A stretch of 17,067 bases of DNA from CAYVSY01 sp964454255. Its GTDB lineage: Bacteria > Bacillota_I > Bacilli_A > RF39 > UBA660. A model generated the notes under the pieces. That model did no database searches. It had not been told where the DNA came from and saw nothing but the letters and a program-made list of their open reading frames with translations. This document shows positions 1-7,753 of the stretch, one piece after another; positions within the stretch are counted from its first letter, which is position 1, and the number at the start of each line of letters is the position of its first letter. Location of the stretch: contig CAYVSY010000019.1 of NCBI GenBank assembly GCA_964454255.1, forward strand, positions 1 to 17,067, given 5' to 3'. Made by a program: the position numbers and the translations under genes.

Positions 1-141
1 TTATAAATAATTAGTATATAAAACTGGTTAAATAATAAATAATTATTTTATAATAAAATGATATTTAAAATTAATTTTTTGTTGCTATCTTAATACAAAA
101 AGTGAATTTTTGATTAAATTATAAATAAAAATAAAAAAAGA
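1..141. other. AT-rich non-coding stretch
   Basis: This stretch is almost entirely A and T, with stops in all frames I read. I see no tRNA, no DnaA box matching TTATCCACA and no convincing hairpin. It may hold the 3' flank of an upstream gene, but nothing in it can be assigned. Confidence 0.5.
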
Positions 142-170
142 TTGATTATTTTTAAAAAATATAATATATT
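142..170 (+). promoter_or_regulatory. Promoter of the SRP RNA
   Basis: TTGATT at 142-147 and TATATT at 165-170 are separated by 17 bases and fit a housekeeping sigma-70/sigma-A promoter. The predicted start, about seven bases after the -10, falls at 177, exactly where the SRP RNA closing helix begins. An overlapping TATAAT at 160-165 would leave only a 12-base spacer and is less likely. Confidence 0.65.
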
Positions 171-176
171 ATTAAT

Positions 177-249
177 GACACAACAATAATAATGGAATCA
201 AGTCAGGGTTGGAAAACAGCAGCTTTAACATTTATATATTGTGTGTGTC
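177..249 (+). ncRNA. ffs: Small signal recognition particle RNA (4.5S-like)
   Basis: The RNA binds Ffh to form the signal recognition particle that targets nascent membrane and secreted proteins to FtsY and SecYEG. The diagnostic apical domain is present: a GGAA tetraloop (211-214) on a three-pair stem (208-210 with 215-217), then the symmetric loop UCAGG (203-207) facing AGCAG (218-222) that Ffh's M domain recognises. Below it, 200-202 pair with 223-225, 189-194 with 229-235 (one bulge), 184-188 with 237-241, and 177-182 with 244-249. The closing helix runs into a U-run (250-254), which should act as its terminator. There is no Alu domain. At about 73 nucleotides it is shorter than typical small bacterial SRP RNAs and near the length known from mycoplasmas. 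In Bacillus subtilis the RNA lies between tadA and dnaX; here it precedes tadA. The hairpin structure is read from the sequence; exact ends are inferred. Confidence 0.9.
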
Positions 250-274
250 TTTTTATTATTATGGCGGTGATATT

Positions 275-703
275 GTGGATAATTATTATATGAATTTGGC
301 AATTCGAGAAGCAAAAAAAGCATATTTAAACGACGAAGTGCCTGTTGGCGCAATAATTGTTAAAAACAATATGGTGATTTCTAAAGCTTATAATAAAAAA
401 AAAATTAATAAATCTTCTTTAGAACATGCGGAATTAATATGTATTAAAAAAGCTAGTAAAAAAATAGGCGATTGGCGGTTAGATGAATGTATAATGTATG
501 TAACTATGGAACCGTGTTTAATGTGTATTGGTGCAATTGTAGAATCGAGAATAAAAAAAATAGTGTTTGGCTGTGCAAAACCAATAAATAGTTTAATAAA
601 TACAGAAGAAATATTTAAAAAAAATAATATTGAGGTTATAGGCGGAATATTAAATGAAGAGACATCAAAAATTATTAAAAATTTTTTTCAAAATAAAAGA
701 TAA
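275..703 (+). CDS. tadA: tRNA(Arg) adenosine-34 deaminase TadA
   Basis: TadA deaminates adenosine 34 of tRNA-Arg(ACG) to inosine so that it can read CGU, CGC and CGA codons. The protein is 142 residues and shows the cytidine-deaminase zinc signature: HAE at 51-53 (zinc ligand His and proton-shuttle Glu) and PCLMC at 80-84 with both cysteine ligands. I chose the GTG at 275 because it follows GGTGAT (266-271) and gives an N-terminus aligned with Bacillus TadA. An ATG at 290 is possible. A longer reading from a TTG at 209 is rejected because it would run through the SRP RNA. Only 25 bases separate the gene from the end of that RNA, so I see no room for a separate promoter and infer readthrough transcription. 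It ends before a terminator at 745-774. Confidence 0.93.
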   Translation: MDNYYMNLAIREAKKAYLNDEVPVGAIIVKNNMVISKAYNKKKINKSSLEHAELICIKKASKKIGDWRLDECIMYVTMEPCLMCIGAIVESRIKKIVFGCAKPINSLINTEEIFKKNNIEVIGGILNEETSKIIKNFFQNKR

Positions 704-744
704 TACGTTAATAAGTAATATATACAGTAAAATAATTAAAATAT

Positions 745-774
745 AGAAAATATGCAAAAAGATTTTCTTTTTTT
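745..774 (+). terminator. Intrinsic terminator after tadA
   Basis: AGAAAAT (745-751) pairs perfectly with ATTTTCT (762-768) around a ten-base loop, followed by a run of Ts to 774. The dnaX promoter begins almost at once, so the terminator and promoter form one compact boundary. Confidence 0.65.
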
Positions 775-775
775 G

Positions 776-784
776 TGGTATAAT
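776..784 (+). promoter_or_regulatory. Extended -10 promoter for the dnaX operon
   Basis: TGG followed directly by TATAAT (779-784) is an extended -10 element 26 bases before the dnaX start. The bases at the -35 position (756-761) are A-rich and do not resemble TTGACA, so the TG dinucleotide probably compensates. Confidence 0.6.
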
Positions 785-809
785 ATTTTATACATGGAGG
801 ATAATTAAT

Positions 810-2471
810 ATGAAATATTTAGCATTATATAGAAAATATAGACCAGTTAGTTTTAGCGAAGTGTTTGGTCAAGATAAGATTGTTAAAGTGTTAAAAAATG
901 CTATTAAAAATAATAAGATTTCGCATGCGTTTTTATTTTATGGCCCACGCGGAACTGGTAAAACTACAACTGCCAAATTAATTGCTAAAATGGTTAATTG
1001 TTTAAATCCTAATGATGGTGAACCGTGTAATGAGTGTGAAAATTGTAAAAATTTTAATAATAATGATGATATTATCGAAATTGATGCTGCATCTAATAAT
1101 GGTGTGGATGAAATTAGAGAACTTCGTGATAAAATTAATTTAGTTCCAGCAAAATTTAAATATAAAGTATATATAATTGACGAAGTTCATATGCTTACAA
1201 CTGGAGCTTTTAATGCATTATTAAAGACATTGGAAGAACCACCGTCACATGTAATATTTATACTTGCGACAACCGAATTTTATAAGATTCCTCTTACGAT
1301 TGTTTCACGTTGCCAAAAATTTAATTTTACTAAAGTTAATATAAATAGTATTGTGGAAAAATTAAAATATATTACTGAACAAGAAAAAATTAATATAGAA
1401 GAAAATGCAATATATGAAATTGCAAGACTTGCAGATGGTGGAATGCGCGATGCAATTAATATATTAGATCAAGTCGTTTCATATAAAAATGATAAAATTA
1501 ATGTTTTTGATGTTTATGAAATAAATGGAACAGTGTCTTATTCGGAAATTTATAATTTGTTATTTTATATATATAATAATAATATTAATGAAGTTGTTTC
1601 GTTTGTAGAAAGTGTTGATAAAAATGGTAAAAATTTAAATAAATTTATAGAAGAATTGATAATATTTTTAAAAGATTTATTAATATATAAAATTACTAAT
1701 AAGAGTAGTGATATTAGTGACAAAAAAGATAAAATGATAGAGTTATCAAAAATTTATTCAAATGATATAATATATGATATGATTGAAAAAATAAATAAAC
1801 TTTTAGTTGATATTAAAATTTCTTCATATCCAACAATTTTAATAGAAGTGTGTTTAATAAAAATCATAAATGATAATTTTAGTGATAATGATAATCCAAA
1901 ATTAGAAAAAATAATTACTGATAAAATTACGGAAAATTTAATTGAAACTATAGAATTGGAAAAAAAAGAAAAAAATTATGAACAACAAAAAAATAATAAT
2001 ATTATGCACGATGTGAGAATAAACAACTCTTTGGCTTTAGCTAATAAAGCAGAATTAAATGAGATAAAAAAAATATGGAAAGACATAACAGAATTTATAA
2101 TTGATAAGAAATATTCTATTATTGCTGGGTTATTAAACGATACTGAACCTATTGTGTGTGGTGGCGGTTATTTATTAATACAATCAAAGATTTCTTCGAT
2201 CGTCGATAGAATAAATGATGAAATTATTAATGCTGAAGAATTTATTGAAAAGAAACTAAATAAAAAATACAAAATTTATATTATTTCTTCTAATGAATGG
2301 GTTGTTGAAAAGAAAAAATATATTGATAATATAAATAAAAAAATTAAATATAATATTTTAGATGATAATTTTAGTAATAAAAATGTGGTAAAAAAAGTTA
2401 AAAAAAATAGTAATCCAGAAATAACTGAATTAATTGATGTTTTTGGAGAAGATATAATTGAATATAAATAA
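810..2471 (+). CDS. dnaX: DNA polymerase III subunits gamma/tau
   Basis: DnaX is the ATPase of the clamp loader that places the beta sliding clamp on primed DNA and tethers the replicase. The 553-residue protein has the AAA+ Walker A motif GPRGTGKT at 45-52, zinc-module cysteines at 64, 73, 76 and 79, Walker B DEVH at 124-127, and the SRCQ sensor/arginine-finger motif at 166-169. Its length matches Bacillus DnaX (about 560), so the tau-type C-terminal region is present, although it is lysine- and asparagine-rich and diverged. A GGAGG ribosome site (796-800) precedes the ATG. It heads an operon in which ybaB follows after 17 bases. An A-rich tract at 1960-1975 lies just past the core AAA+/domain III region and could yield a gamma-like short product (see findings). 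Confidence 0.97.
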   Translation: MKYLALYRKYRPVSFSEVFGQDKIVKVLKNAIKNNKISHAFLFYGPRGTGKTTTAKLIAKMVNCLNPNDGEPCNECENCKNFNNNDDIIEIDAASNNGVDEIRELRDKINLVPAKFKYKVYIIDEVHMLTTGAFNALLKTLEEPPSHVIFILATTEFYKIPLTIVSRCQKFNFTKVNINSIVEKLKYITEQEKINIEENAIYEIARLADGGMRDAINILDQVVSYKNDKINVFDVYEINGTVSYSEIYNLLFYIYNNNINEVVSFVESVDKNGKNLNKFIEELIIFLKDLLIYKITNKSSDISDKKDKMIELSKIYSNDIIYDMIEKINKLLVDIKISSYPTILIEVCLIKIINDNFSDNDNPKLEKIITDKITENLIETIELEKKEKNYEQQKNNNIMHDVRINNSLALANKAELNEIKKIWKDITEFIIDKKYSIIAGLLNDTEPIVCGGGYLLIQSKISSIVDRINDEIINAEEFIEKKLNKKYKIYIISSNEWVVEKKKYIDNINKKIKYNILDDNFSNKNVVKKVKKNSNPEITELIDVFGEDIIEYK

Positions 2472-2488
2472 AAACAAGGAGGAAAAAT

Positions 2489-2785
2489 ATGAATATTCAA
2501 AATTTAATGAAACAAGCACAACAAATGCAAAAGGACCTACAAAAAACACAGAAAGAAATTGAAGATACTATATATGAGGGAATATCTTCATTAGTATATG
2601 TGAAAATTAATGGTAATAAGGAAATTATAAAATTAGAAATAAAAGATAAAGAAAATTTAGAAAAAGATGATTTGGAAATATTAGAAGATATGATAATGGT
2701 TGCGATTAATGATGCAATTAAAAAAGTGGATATTGATAAATCTAATAAACTTAATAAGTATCAAGGATTAGCGGGGTTAATGTAA
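2489..2785 (+). CDS. ybaB: YbaB/EbfC-family nucleoid-associated protein
   Basis: This small DNA-binding protein forms dimers that bind and shape chromosomal DNA; the gene is almost always between dnaX and recR, as here. The 98-residue product starts MNIQNLMKQAQQMQ, the typical amphipathic N-terminal helix rich in Gln, Met and Lys, followed by a beta region around residues 27-52 and a C-terminal helix. It is slightly shorter than the usual 103-107 residues. A strong AAGGAGG site lies 6 bases before the start. Its TAA stop overlaps the recR ATG by one base, implying translational coupling. Its cellular role in this lineage is inferred from the family. Confidence 0.93.
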   Translation: MNIQNLMKQAQQMQKDLQKTQKEIEDTIYEGISSLVYVKINGNKEIIKLEIKDKENLEKDDLEILEDMIMVAINDAIKKVDIDKSNKLNKYQGLAGLM

Positions 2786-3381
2786 TGTATCCTAGTAGTA
2801 TACAAAAATTAATTGATTGTATGACAGAATTACCTGGTATTGGTGAAAAATCAGCAAGTAGAATGGCTTTTTCTTTTATTAATTTTGATAAAGAAAAATT
2901 AACAGAATTTTCTAATGCTATTATTGATGTTAGAGATAATATCAAAGATTGTCCTATTTGTGGAAATATAACTGATAAAGATATTTGTCCTATTTGTAAT
3001 GATAACAATAGAGAAAATAATATTATAATTGTTGTCGAAAATGCTAAAGATATAATTTTGTTTGAAAAAATAAATGTTAATAAGAATAAATATCATGTTT
3101 TAAAAGGTTTAATATCACCACTTGATGGAATTAATCCTGAAGATGTTAATATAGATTCGTTAATTAAAAGAATAAAAAATGAAAACTATAAAGAAATTAT
3201 ATTAGCGCTAAAACCTAGTATTGAAGGTGAAACGACGATGCAATATATTAAAAGAATATTAGATTCATACGATGTGAAAATAACTCGTATTGCTTCTGGT
3301 ATTCCGATTGGCGCTGATATGGAATATGTTGATAGTATGACTTTAGAAATGGCAATTGATGAAAGAAAAGATATAGTATAA
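2785..3381 (+). CDS. recR: Recombination mediator protein RecR
   Basis: RecR works with RecO (and RecF) to load RecA onto SSB-coated single-stranded DNA at gaps. The 198-residue protein matches the normal length and domain order: helix-hairpin-helix LPGIGEKSA at 16-24, a four-cysteine zinc finger (C56, C59, C68, C71), and a Toprim domain starting near residue 80 with VVENAKDI and the family-typical YHVLKG and SPLDGINPED segments (103-120). The start overlaps the last base of ybaB. A 39-base gap separates it from the bofA-like gene, with no hairpin visible. Confidence 0.97.
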   Translation: MYPSSIQKLIDCMTELPGIGEKSASRMAFSFINFDKEKLTEFSNAIIDVRDNIKDCPICGNITDKDICPICNDNNRENNIIIVVENAKDIILFEKINVNKNKYHVLKGLISPLDGINPEDVNIDSLIKRIKNENYKEIILALKPSIEGETTMQYIKRILDSYDVKITRIASGIPIGADMEYVDSMTLEMAIDERKDIV

Positions 3382-3420
3382 TTTTATTTTTATAACATAT
3401 ATATTATTGGGAGAAAATAA

Positions 3421-3609
3421 ATGTTAAAAAAAATAATAAAAATGATTAAAAAGATTATTGTGACAGCTTTACTTATATATAGTTATGATGTTATTGCAAG
3501 TTTATATGGATATTCTATTCCTATAAATATATTGACAGTTAGTTCTGTTTCAATATTAGGAATTCCATGTTTATTGGTATTAGTTGTTTTAAAAATATTA
3601 GTTTTTTAG
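3421..3609 (+). CDS. bofA: Short BofA-family membrane protein
   Basis: BofA in Bacillus subtilis sits in the outer forespore membrane with SpoIVFA and inhibits the SpoIVFB protease that activates sigma-K. This 62-residue product aligns with the C-terminal part of BofA: a hydrophobic segment (about 13-33), then the conserved run IPINILTVSSVSILGIPCLL (34-53) and a hydrophobic end. Bacillus BofA is about 87 residues, so the first membrane segment is missing. Position after recR is the ancestral one. A GGGAG site (3409-3413) precedes the ATG. Whether it still acts on a site-2 protease is unknown; no spoIVFA, spoIVFB or sigK is in the window. Confidence 0.8.
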   Translation: MLKKIIKMIKKIIVTALLIYSYDVIASLYGYSIPINILTVSSVSILGIPCLLVLVVLKILVF

Positions 3610-3620
3610 GATGTGATAAG

Positions 3621-4505
3621 ATGTTAGAAAAGTATATAGATGGACAACCCATCTTGTATAAGTTAACAAAAAACATAATTAAAAATAATAAAATATCACA
3701 TGCATATTTATTTGAAAAAAATAATAATGAAGATGCACCTGATATTATTTTCTCGTTTGTTAAAACATTACTATGTCCTAAAAAAGCTTTAAAATGCGAC
3801 TCTGATGATTGTAAAGTATGTCAAAGGATTGATGAAGGTAATTATCCTGAAATAAAAATTATTAATCCGGATGGTATGTGGATTAAAAAAGATCAAATGA
3901 TTGATCTACAAAAAGAATTTTCTACTAAAAAAATAGAAGGATTATATAGAATATATATAATAAATGATTGTGAAAAATTTAATAAATATGCTTCTAATTC
4001 TATTTTAAAGTTTTTAGAAGAACCAGAAGAGGATATAATAGCTATATTAGTTACTAATAATATAAATTTGATTATTGAAACTATAATATCTAGATGTCAA
4101 GTTATTAGTTTGTTACCAAAAAAAGATAGTTTAGAAACATATGATGAAAAAATTATGGATAATGTTATTAATTTTATTAATCATTTAGAAAAAGATAATA
4201 AAAATGCAATTATATATATTAAAGATTTGTGGCATAATAAGTTTAAAGATAAAAATGATTATGTTATTGCTTTTAAATACATAATATGTATTTATAAAGC
4301 TTGTGTTGATGTAAAAAATAATTTTAAAATTAAAAGTAATTTAGTAAATTATAGCAAAATAATTGAGGAAGTGGCGTTAACGAATACGATGGACAAGCTT
4401 CTTGAAAAAATGGCTGTTTTTATTAAATATAATGATATGATAAGATATAATTTGAATGTAAATATATTAATAGATAAAATAGTAATAGAAGTAGGTGAAA
4501 TATAA
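3621..4505 (+). CDS. holB: DNA polymerase III subunit delta'
   Basis: Delta-prime is the stator of the clamp loader and partners DnaX and HolA. The 294-residue product starts MLEKYIDGQP. The region where Walker A would be (about 31-40) is degenerate, as expected for a subunit that does not bind ATP. Zinc-module cysteines are at 52, 59, 64 and 67, and the SRCQ motif that supplies the arginine finger is at 157-160. I chose the ATG at 3621, after a GGATGTGAT ribosome site, over a TTG-like upstream start that would overlap bofA. In Bacillus, tmk and yaaQ/yaaR lie between bofA and holB; they are absent here. The stop overlaps the next ATG by one base. Confidence 0.92.
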   Translation: MLEKYIDGQPILYKLTKNIIKNNKISHAYLFEKNNNEDAPDIIFSFVKTLLCPKKALKCDSDDCKVCQRIDEGNYPEIKIINPDGMWIKKDQMIDLQKEFSTKKIEGLYRIYIINDCEKFNKYASNSILKFLEEPEEDIIAILVTNNINLIIETIISRCQVISLLPKKDSLETYDEKIMDNVINFINHLEKDNKNAIIYIKDLWHNKFKDKNDYVIAFKYIICIYKACVDVKNNFKIKSNLVNYSKIIEEVALTNTMDKLLEKMAVFIKYNDMIRYNLNVNILIDKIVIEVGEI

Positions 4506-5275
4506 TGGGAATAGTTGGAGTCATTTTAAATGATAATGGTAAAGTATATTATTTTAATGATAATAATTTGAATTTAAAAAAAAATTTAACGGTTATTGTT
4601 GAAACAGAAAAAGGATTACAATTTGGTAAAGTGACCCGTTTTATTAATGATAGTTTAGACCAAAATAATCATAAAAACGTTGTTCGAATATCAACTAAAA
4701 CAGATTATTTTCAACATTTAAATAACATGAAAGATGCTGAAAAAGCTATGATAAAATGTGAAGAATTAATTAGTAAATATAAATTAAATATAAAAATTGT
4801 TGACGCTATGTGGACTTTTGATAGAAATCAACTAGTGTTTAGATTTTTATCAGATGAAAGAGTTGATTTTAGAAATTTAGCTAAGGATTTAGGTTCTTTA
4901 TATAAAACAAGAATTGAATTAAGACAAATAGGTATTAGAGATAAGGCAAAAGAAATTGGTGGATTGGGACCGTGTGGTCGTTTATTGTGCTGTTCAACTT
5001 TTTTAAATGATTTTGATAGTGTTTCAATTAATATGGCAAAAAATCAAATGTTATCACTTAATCCAACAAAAATAAATGGTTCATGTGGTAGATTACTATG
5101 TTGTTTAAAATATGAAGATGATAATTATTTGGAATATCGAAAAAATATGCCAAATGTTGGAGATAAATATAAAACAGCAAAAGGATATGGTCGCATTTTA
5201 AGTATTGATTTATTTAAAAGAAGTATTCGTGTTTTATTAGAAAATAATGAAATATTAGAAGAGGAAGTAAAATAG
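4505..5275 (+). CDS. ricT: PSP1-domain protein RicT/YaaT
   Basis: In Bacillus, YaaT (RicT) forms a complex with RicA (YmcA) and RicF (YlbF) that carries iron-sulfur clusters, directs RNase Y processing of mRNAs and promotes sporulation, competence and biofilm formation. The 256-residue protein carries the PSP1 signature between about 60 and 145 and two repeated cysteine motifs, CGRLLCC at 157-163 and again at 194-200, the hallmark of this family. C85 is a further cysteine. An AGGTGA site (4493-4498) lies inside the end of holB, and the ATG overlaps the holB stop. RicA and RicF genes are not in the window. In Bacillus the clamp-control gene yabA follows; here it is missing. Confidence 0.93.
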   Translation: MGIVGVILNDNGKVYYFNDNNLNLKKNLTVIVETEKGLQFGKVTRFINDSLDQNNHKNVVRISTKTDYFQHLNNMKDAEKAMIKCEELISKYKLNIKIVDAMWTFDRNQLVFRFLSDERVDFRNLAKDLGSLYKTRIELRQIGIRDKAKEIGGLGPCGRLLCCSTFLNDFDSVSINMAKNQMLSLNPTKINGSCGRLLCCLKYEDDNYLEYRKNMPNVGDKYKTAKGYGRILSIDLFKRSIRVLLENNEILEEEVK

Positions 5276-5994
5276 TGGAAGTTAAGCATCGTCTTTTAAA
5301 TTTTAAAAATATGTATATTTATCAAGATGATGATTGGTTTAATTTTTCTTTAGATTCAGTTCTTCTCACTAATTTTGTTAATTTTAGAAAAAAAGATAAA
5401 AATCTTTTAGATATGTGCACAGGTAATGCTCCAATTCCTATGATGCTAGCTACGAAAAATGATATTTTTATTACTGGTGTCGAGATTCAAAAAGAAATAT
5501 ATGATTTAGCTGTTAAATCAATAAATGAAAATGGATTAAATAATAGAATTAATCTTATAAATGACGATATTTGCAATTTATCAAAAAAGTTTAATCCTGG
5601 TTCGTTTGATATAATTACATGTAATCCACCATATTTTAAAGTGGATAAAAATAGTTATATAAATAATGATGAAATAAAAAGAATTGCTCGTCATGAAATA
5701 AAAATAAACTTAGATAAAATTTTTGAAACCAGTCGTTATTTATTAAAAAGCAATGGAAAAATTTTTCTAGTTCATAGACCAGAAAGGTTAAGCGAAATAA
5801 TATTAATAATGAAAAAATATGGATTTGAAGTGAAAAAAATTAAATTTGTTTATTCTCGACCGGAAAATATCGCTAATATGGTATTAATAGAGGCAAGCTT
5901 TAATGGTTCGACTGGTCTTAAAGTATTACCTCCTGTGTGGACGCATAATGAAGATAGAACTTATACAGATGAAATAAAAAAAATGTTTGATTAG
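5275..5994 (+). CDS. yabB: tRNA1(Val) (adenine-37-N6)-methyltransferase, YabB/TrmN6 type
   Basis: This is a class I SAM-dependent N6-adenine methyltransferase. The family member TrmN6 methylates A37 of tRNA1-Val; the substrate here is inferred. The 239-residue product has a SAM-binding motif I, LDMCTGNAPIP, at 45-55, the acidic GVEIQ at 68-72, and the NPPY catalytic motif at 117-120 that flips out the target adenine. It starts with GTG, whose first base is the last base of the yaaT TAG stop; GAGGAAGT just upstream serves as ribosome site. Gene order yaaT-(yabA)-yabB-(yazA)-rsmI matches Bacillus with yabA and the GIY-YIG gene yazA missing. Confidence 0.9.
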   Translation: MEVKHRLLNFKNMYIYQDDDWFNFSLDSVLLTNFVNFRKKDKNLLDMCTGNAPIPMMLATKNDIFITGVEIQKEIYDLAVKSINENGLNNRINLINDDICNLSKKFNPGSFDIITCNPPYFKVDKNSYINNDEIKRIARHEIKINLDKIFETSRYLLKSNGKIFLVHRPERLSEIILIMKKYGFEVKKIKFVYSRPENIANMVLIEASFNGSTGLKVLPPVWTHNEDRTYTDEIKKMFD

Positions 5995-6004
5995 AGGTGA
6001 AAAT

Positions 6005-6847
6005 ATGTGGCAAACTAGTTATGATACTAAACCCACTTTATATTTAGTTCCAACACCAATAGGTAATTTAGAAGATATGACGTATAGAGGTGTTAAAATA
6101 CTAAATGAAGTTAGTGCTATTTTTAGTGAAGATACTAGAGTTACATTAAATTTATTAAATTATTTTAATATCAAAAAAAAATTAATTTCATTACATGATC
6201 ATAATGAACAAATAGTTAAAGAAAAAGTTTTAACATATTTAAAAAATAAAGAAAATATTGCGTTAGTTACTGATAGAGGGACGCCAATAATTAGTGATCC
6301 TGGTTATAAAACAGTTAAATATGTAACAGATTTTGGATATAATGTTGTTGCTTTACCAGGTGCTAATGCATTTGTGCCAGCCATTGTATCCTCTGGAATT
6401 GATTCTGAACATTTTATGTTTTATGGATTTTTAAATAGTTCTGAATCAAAGAGTAAAAAAGAATTAGAAAAATTAAAGGAATTTGAATATACTTTTATAT
6501 TATATGAAGCCCCACATCGCATTTTAAAAACATTAAATAATATTAATAAAATTTTAGGTCCTAGAAGTATTTCAATTTCCCGGGAAATATCCAAAAAATA
6601 TGAGAGTGTTTATCGTGGTAATGTGGTTGACGCTATTGAAAATTTTTCAGATGTAAAGGGAGAAATGGTCATTGTTGTAGAAGGAATGAAAAATAAAGAT
6701 TTTTCTGATGATTTATCAATTATTGATTCTGTAAACATTTACATTAGTAATGGATATTCGATTATGGAAGCAATGAAAAGAGTCGCTAAGGATAAAAATA
6801 TGAGTAAAAGTGATATTTATAAAGAATATCATAAAAAAAGTGGGTGA
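6005..6847 (+). CDS. rsmI: 16S rRNA (cytidine-1402-2'-O)-methyltransferase
   Basis: RsmI 2'-O-methylates C1402 in the decoding centre of 16S rRNA using SAM; it belongs to the tetrapyrrole-methylase fold. The 280-residue protein shows the family motifs in order: LVPTPIGNLEDMTYR (14-28), SEDTR (41-45), LHDHNE (63-68), VTDRGTPIISDPG (88-100) and LPGANAF (117-123), then YEAPHR. The usual VSDAGTP reads VTDRGTP, an Ala-to-Arg change at residue 91 near the SAM pocket. I chose the ATG at 6005, which follows AGAGGTGA; an upstream TTG would overlap yabB. The UGA stop is used in the standard sense. Confidence 0.95.
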   Translation: MWQTSYDTKPTLYLVPTPIGNLEDMTYRGVKILNEVSAIFSEDTRVTLNLLNYFNIKKKLISLHDHNEQIVKEKVLTYLKNKENIALVTDRGTPIISDPGYKTVKYVTDFGYNVVALPGANAFVPAIVSSGIDSEHFMFYGFLNSSESKSKKELEKLKEFEYTFILYEAPHRILKTLNNINKILGPRSISISREISKKYESVYRGNVVDAIENFSDVKGEMVIVVEGMKNKDFSDDLSIIDSVNIYISNGYSIMEAMKRVAKDKNMSKSDIYKEYHKKSG

Positions 6848-6851
6848 TATG

Positions 6852-7151
6852 ATGTATAATTTTTGCGCTGATTGTAAAAATATGAATACAAAATTTGGTG
6901 AAAAAGGTTTATACAAATGTTCAGTAACTAAATCAAATGTTTTAGCTAATCAAAATTCTTGTTCAAAATTCTCTAAATCATATAGTCGAACTAATTACGA
7001 CAAACAAAAATTGTGTGATGAAGCTAAAGAATATGAAAACACATATTATTCGGGAACAGTTGGCGGATCTTTAATTTTATTAGTAATATTAATTATTTTA
7101 TTAATTATTTTTAAAATTTGTGGTATTTTGATGACAGTGGTGATAAAATGA
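6852..7151 (+). CDS. Small zinc-ribbon-like membrane protein of unknown function
   Basis: I do not recognise this family. The 99-residue product has a cytosolic-looking N-terminal part with CxxC (C5, C8) and two further cysteines (C23, C37) spaced like a small zinc ribbon. A polar linker with C55 follows, then one strongly hydrophobic segment (about 70-92) near the C-terminus, suggesting a tail-anchored membrane protein. GGGTGAT (6842-6848), overlapping the rsmI stop, serves as ribosome site; the ATG three bases earlier (6849) is an alternative start. The stop overlaps the pth start as ATGA, so the two are probably coupled. Its fixed place between rsmI and pth suggests co-expression with translation genes, but gives no function. 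Confidence 0.75.
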   Translation: MYNFCADCKNMNTKFGEKGLYKCSVTKSNVLANQNSCSKFSKSYSRTNYDKQKLCDEAKEYENTYYSGTVGGSLILLVILIILLIIFKICGILMTVVIK

Positions 7152-7717
7152 AAATAATATTTGGATTAGGAAATCCAGGAACTGAATATAACGAAACACG
7201 CCATAATATTGGTTTTGAAATGATTAATTATTTATATAAGGATTTTGATAAAAAGGCAAGAAAAAAATTCAATAGTAATTACAATGAAGTCATGGTTAAT
7301 GATGAAAAAGTATTATTAGTTAAACCATTAACATTTATGAATAATTCCGGTGAAACAGTTAAAAAATTTATGAATTTTTTTAATGTTTCACCGGATGATA
7401 TACTAATTATTCAAGATGATATGGATATGGATATTGGTAGAATTAAAATAGTGTATGATAGTTCTAATGGTGGTCATAATGGTATTAAAAATATTGAAAA
7501 TAATATTAATACTAAAAAATATTTAAGAATTAAAATAGGTATTTCTAAAAATAAAAATTTTGAAACAGTTAATTATGTATTAGGAAAATTTTCAAAAGAA
7601 GAAAAAAGTATAATTAATAATTCTTATAATAAGTTAAAAAATATAATTAATGATTTTGTTTGTTGCGATAAAATGGAACTAATGAATAAATATAATAGTT
7701 TAAAAAATAATAGGTAG
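7148..7717 (+). CDS. pth: Peptidyl-tRNA hydrolase
   Basis: Pth hydrolyses peptidyl-tRNAs that drop off ribosomes, recycling tRNA. The 189-residue protein is normal in length and carries the active-site set: LGNPG with N9 (7-11), TRHNIGF with catalytic H19 (17-23), LTFMNNSG (61-68), the QDDMD acidic motif (89-93) and GGHNGIKN (108-115). The start ATG follows GGTGAT (7139-7144), which lies inside the upstream membrane-protein gene; the two overlap by four bases. In Bacillus, fin (yabK) lies between pth and mfd. Here 36 bases with a small hairpin separate them and fin is absent. Confidence 0.96.
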   Translation: MKIIFGLGNPGTEYNETRHNIGFEMINYLYKDFDKKARKKFNSNYNEVMVNDEKVLLVKPLTFMNNSGETVKKFMNFFNVSPDDILIIQDDMDMDIGRIKIVYDSSNGGHNGIKNIENNINTKKYLRIKIGISKNKNFETVNYVLGKFSKEEKSIINNSYNKLKNIINDFVCCDKMELMNKYNSLKNNR

Positions 7718-7737
7718 ATTATTAATATCTATCTTTT
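7713..7737 (+). terminator. Weak hairpin with T-run between pth and mfd
   Basis: GGTAGAT (7713-7719) can pair with ATCTATC (7727-7733), including one G-U pair, around a seven-base loop and is followed by TTTT. It includes the pth stop codon. It is too weak for strong termination and may only reduce transcription into mfd. Confidence 0.35.
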
Positions 7738-7753
7738 GTGAGGTGGTGATGAT

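Noticed and set aside
1..141. Possible replication origin near dnaX
   Set aside because: AT-rich, but no DnaA box cluster is visible; uniform AT richness of the window makes composition uninformative.
209..274. N-terminal extension of TadA from a TTG at 209
   Set aside because: It would translate the apical loop and 3' strand of the SRP RNA and adds residues with no counterpart in TadA; the GTG at 275 has a ribosome site and the expected N-terminus.
2276..2500. Minus-strand reading frame antisense to the dnaX end
   Set aside because: Low-complexity, phenylalanine- and leucine-rich translation of the opposite strand of an A-rich gene, with no ribosome site or family resemblance.
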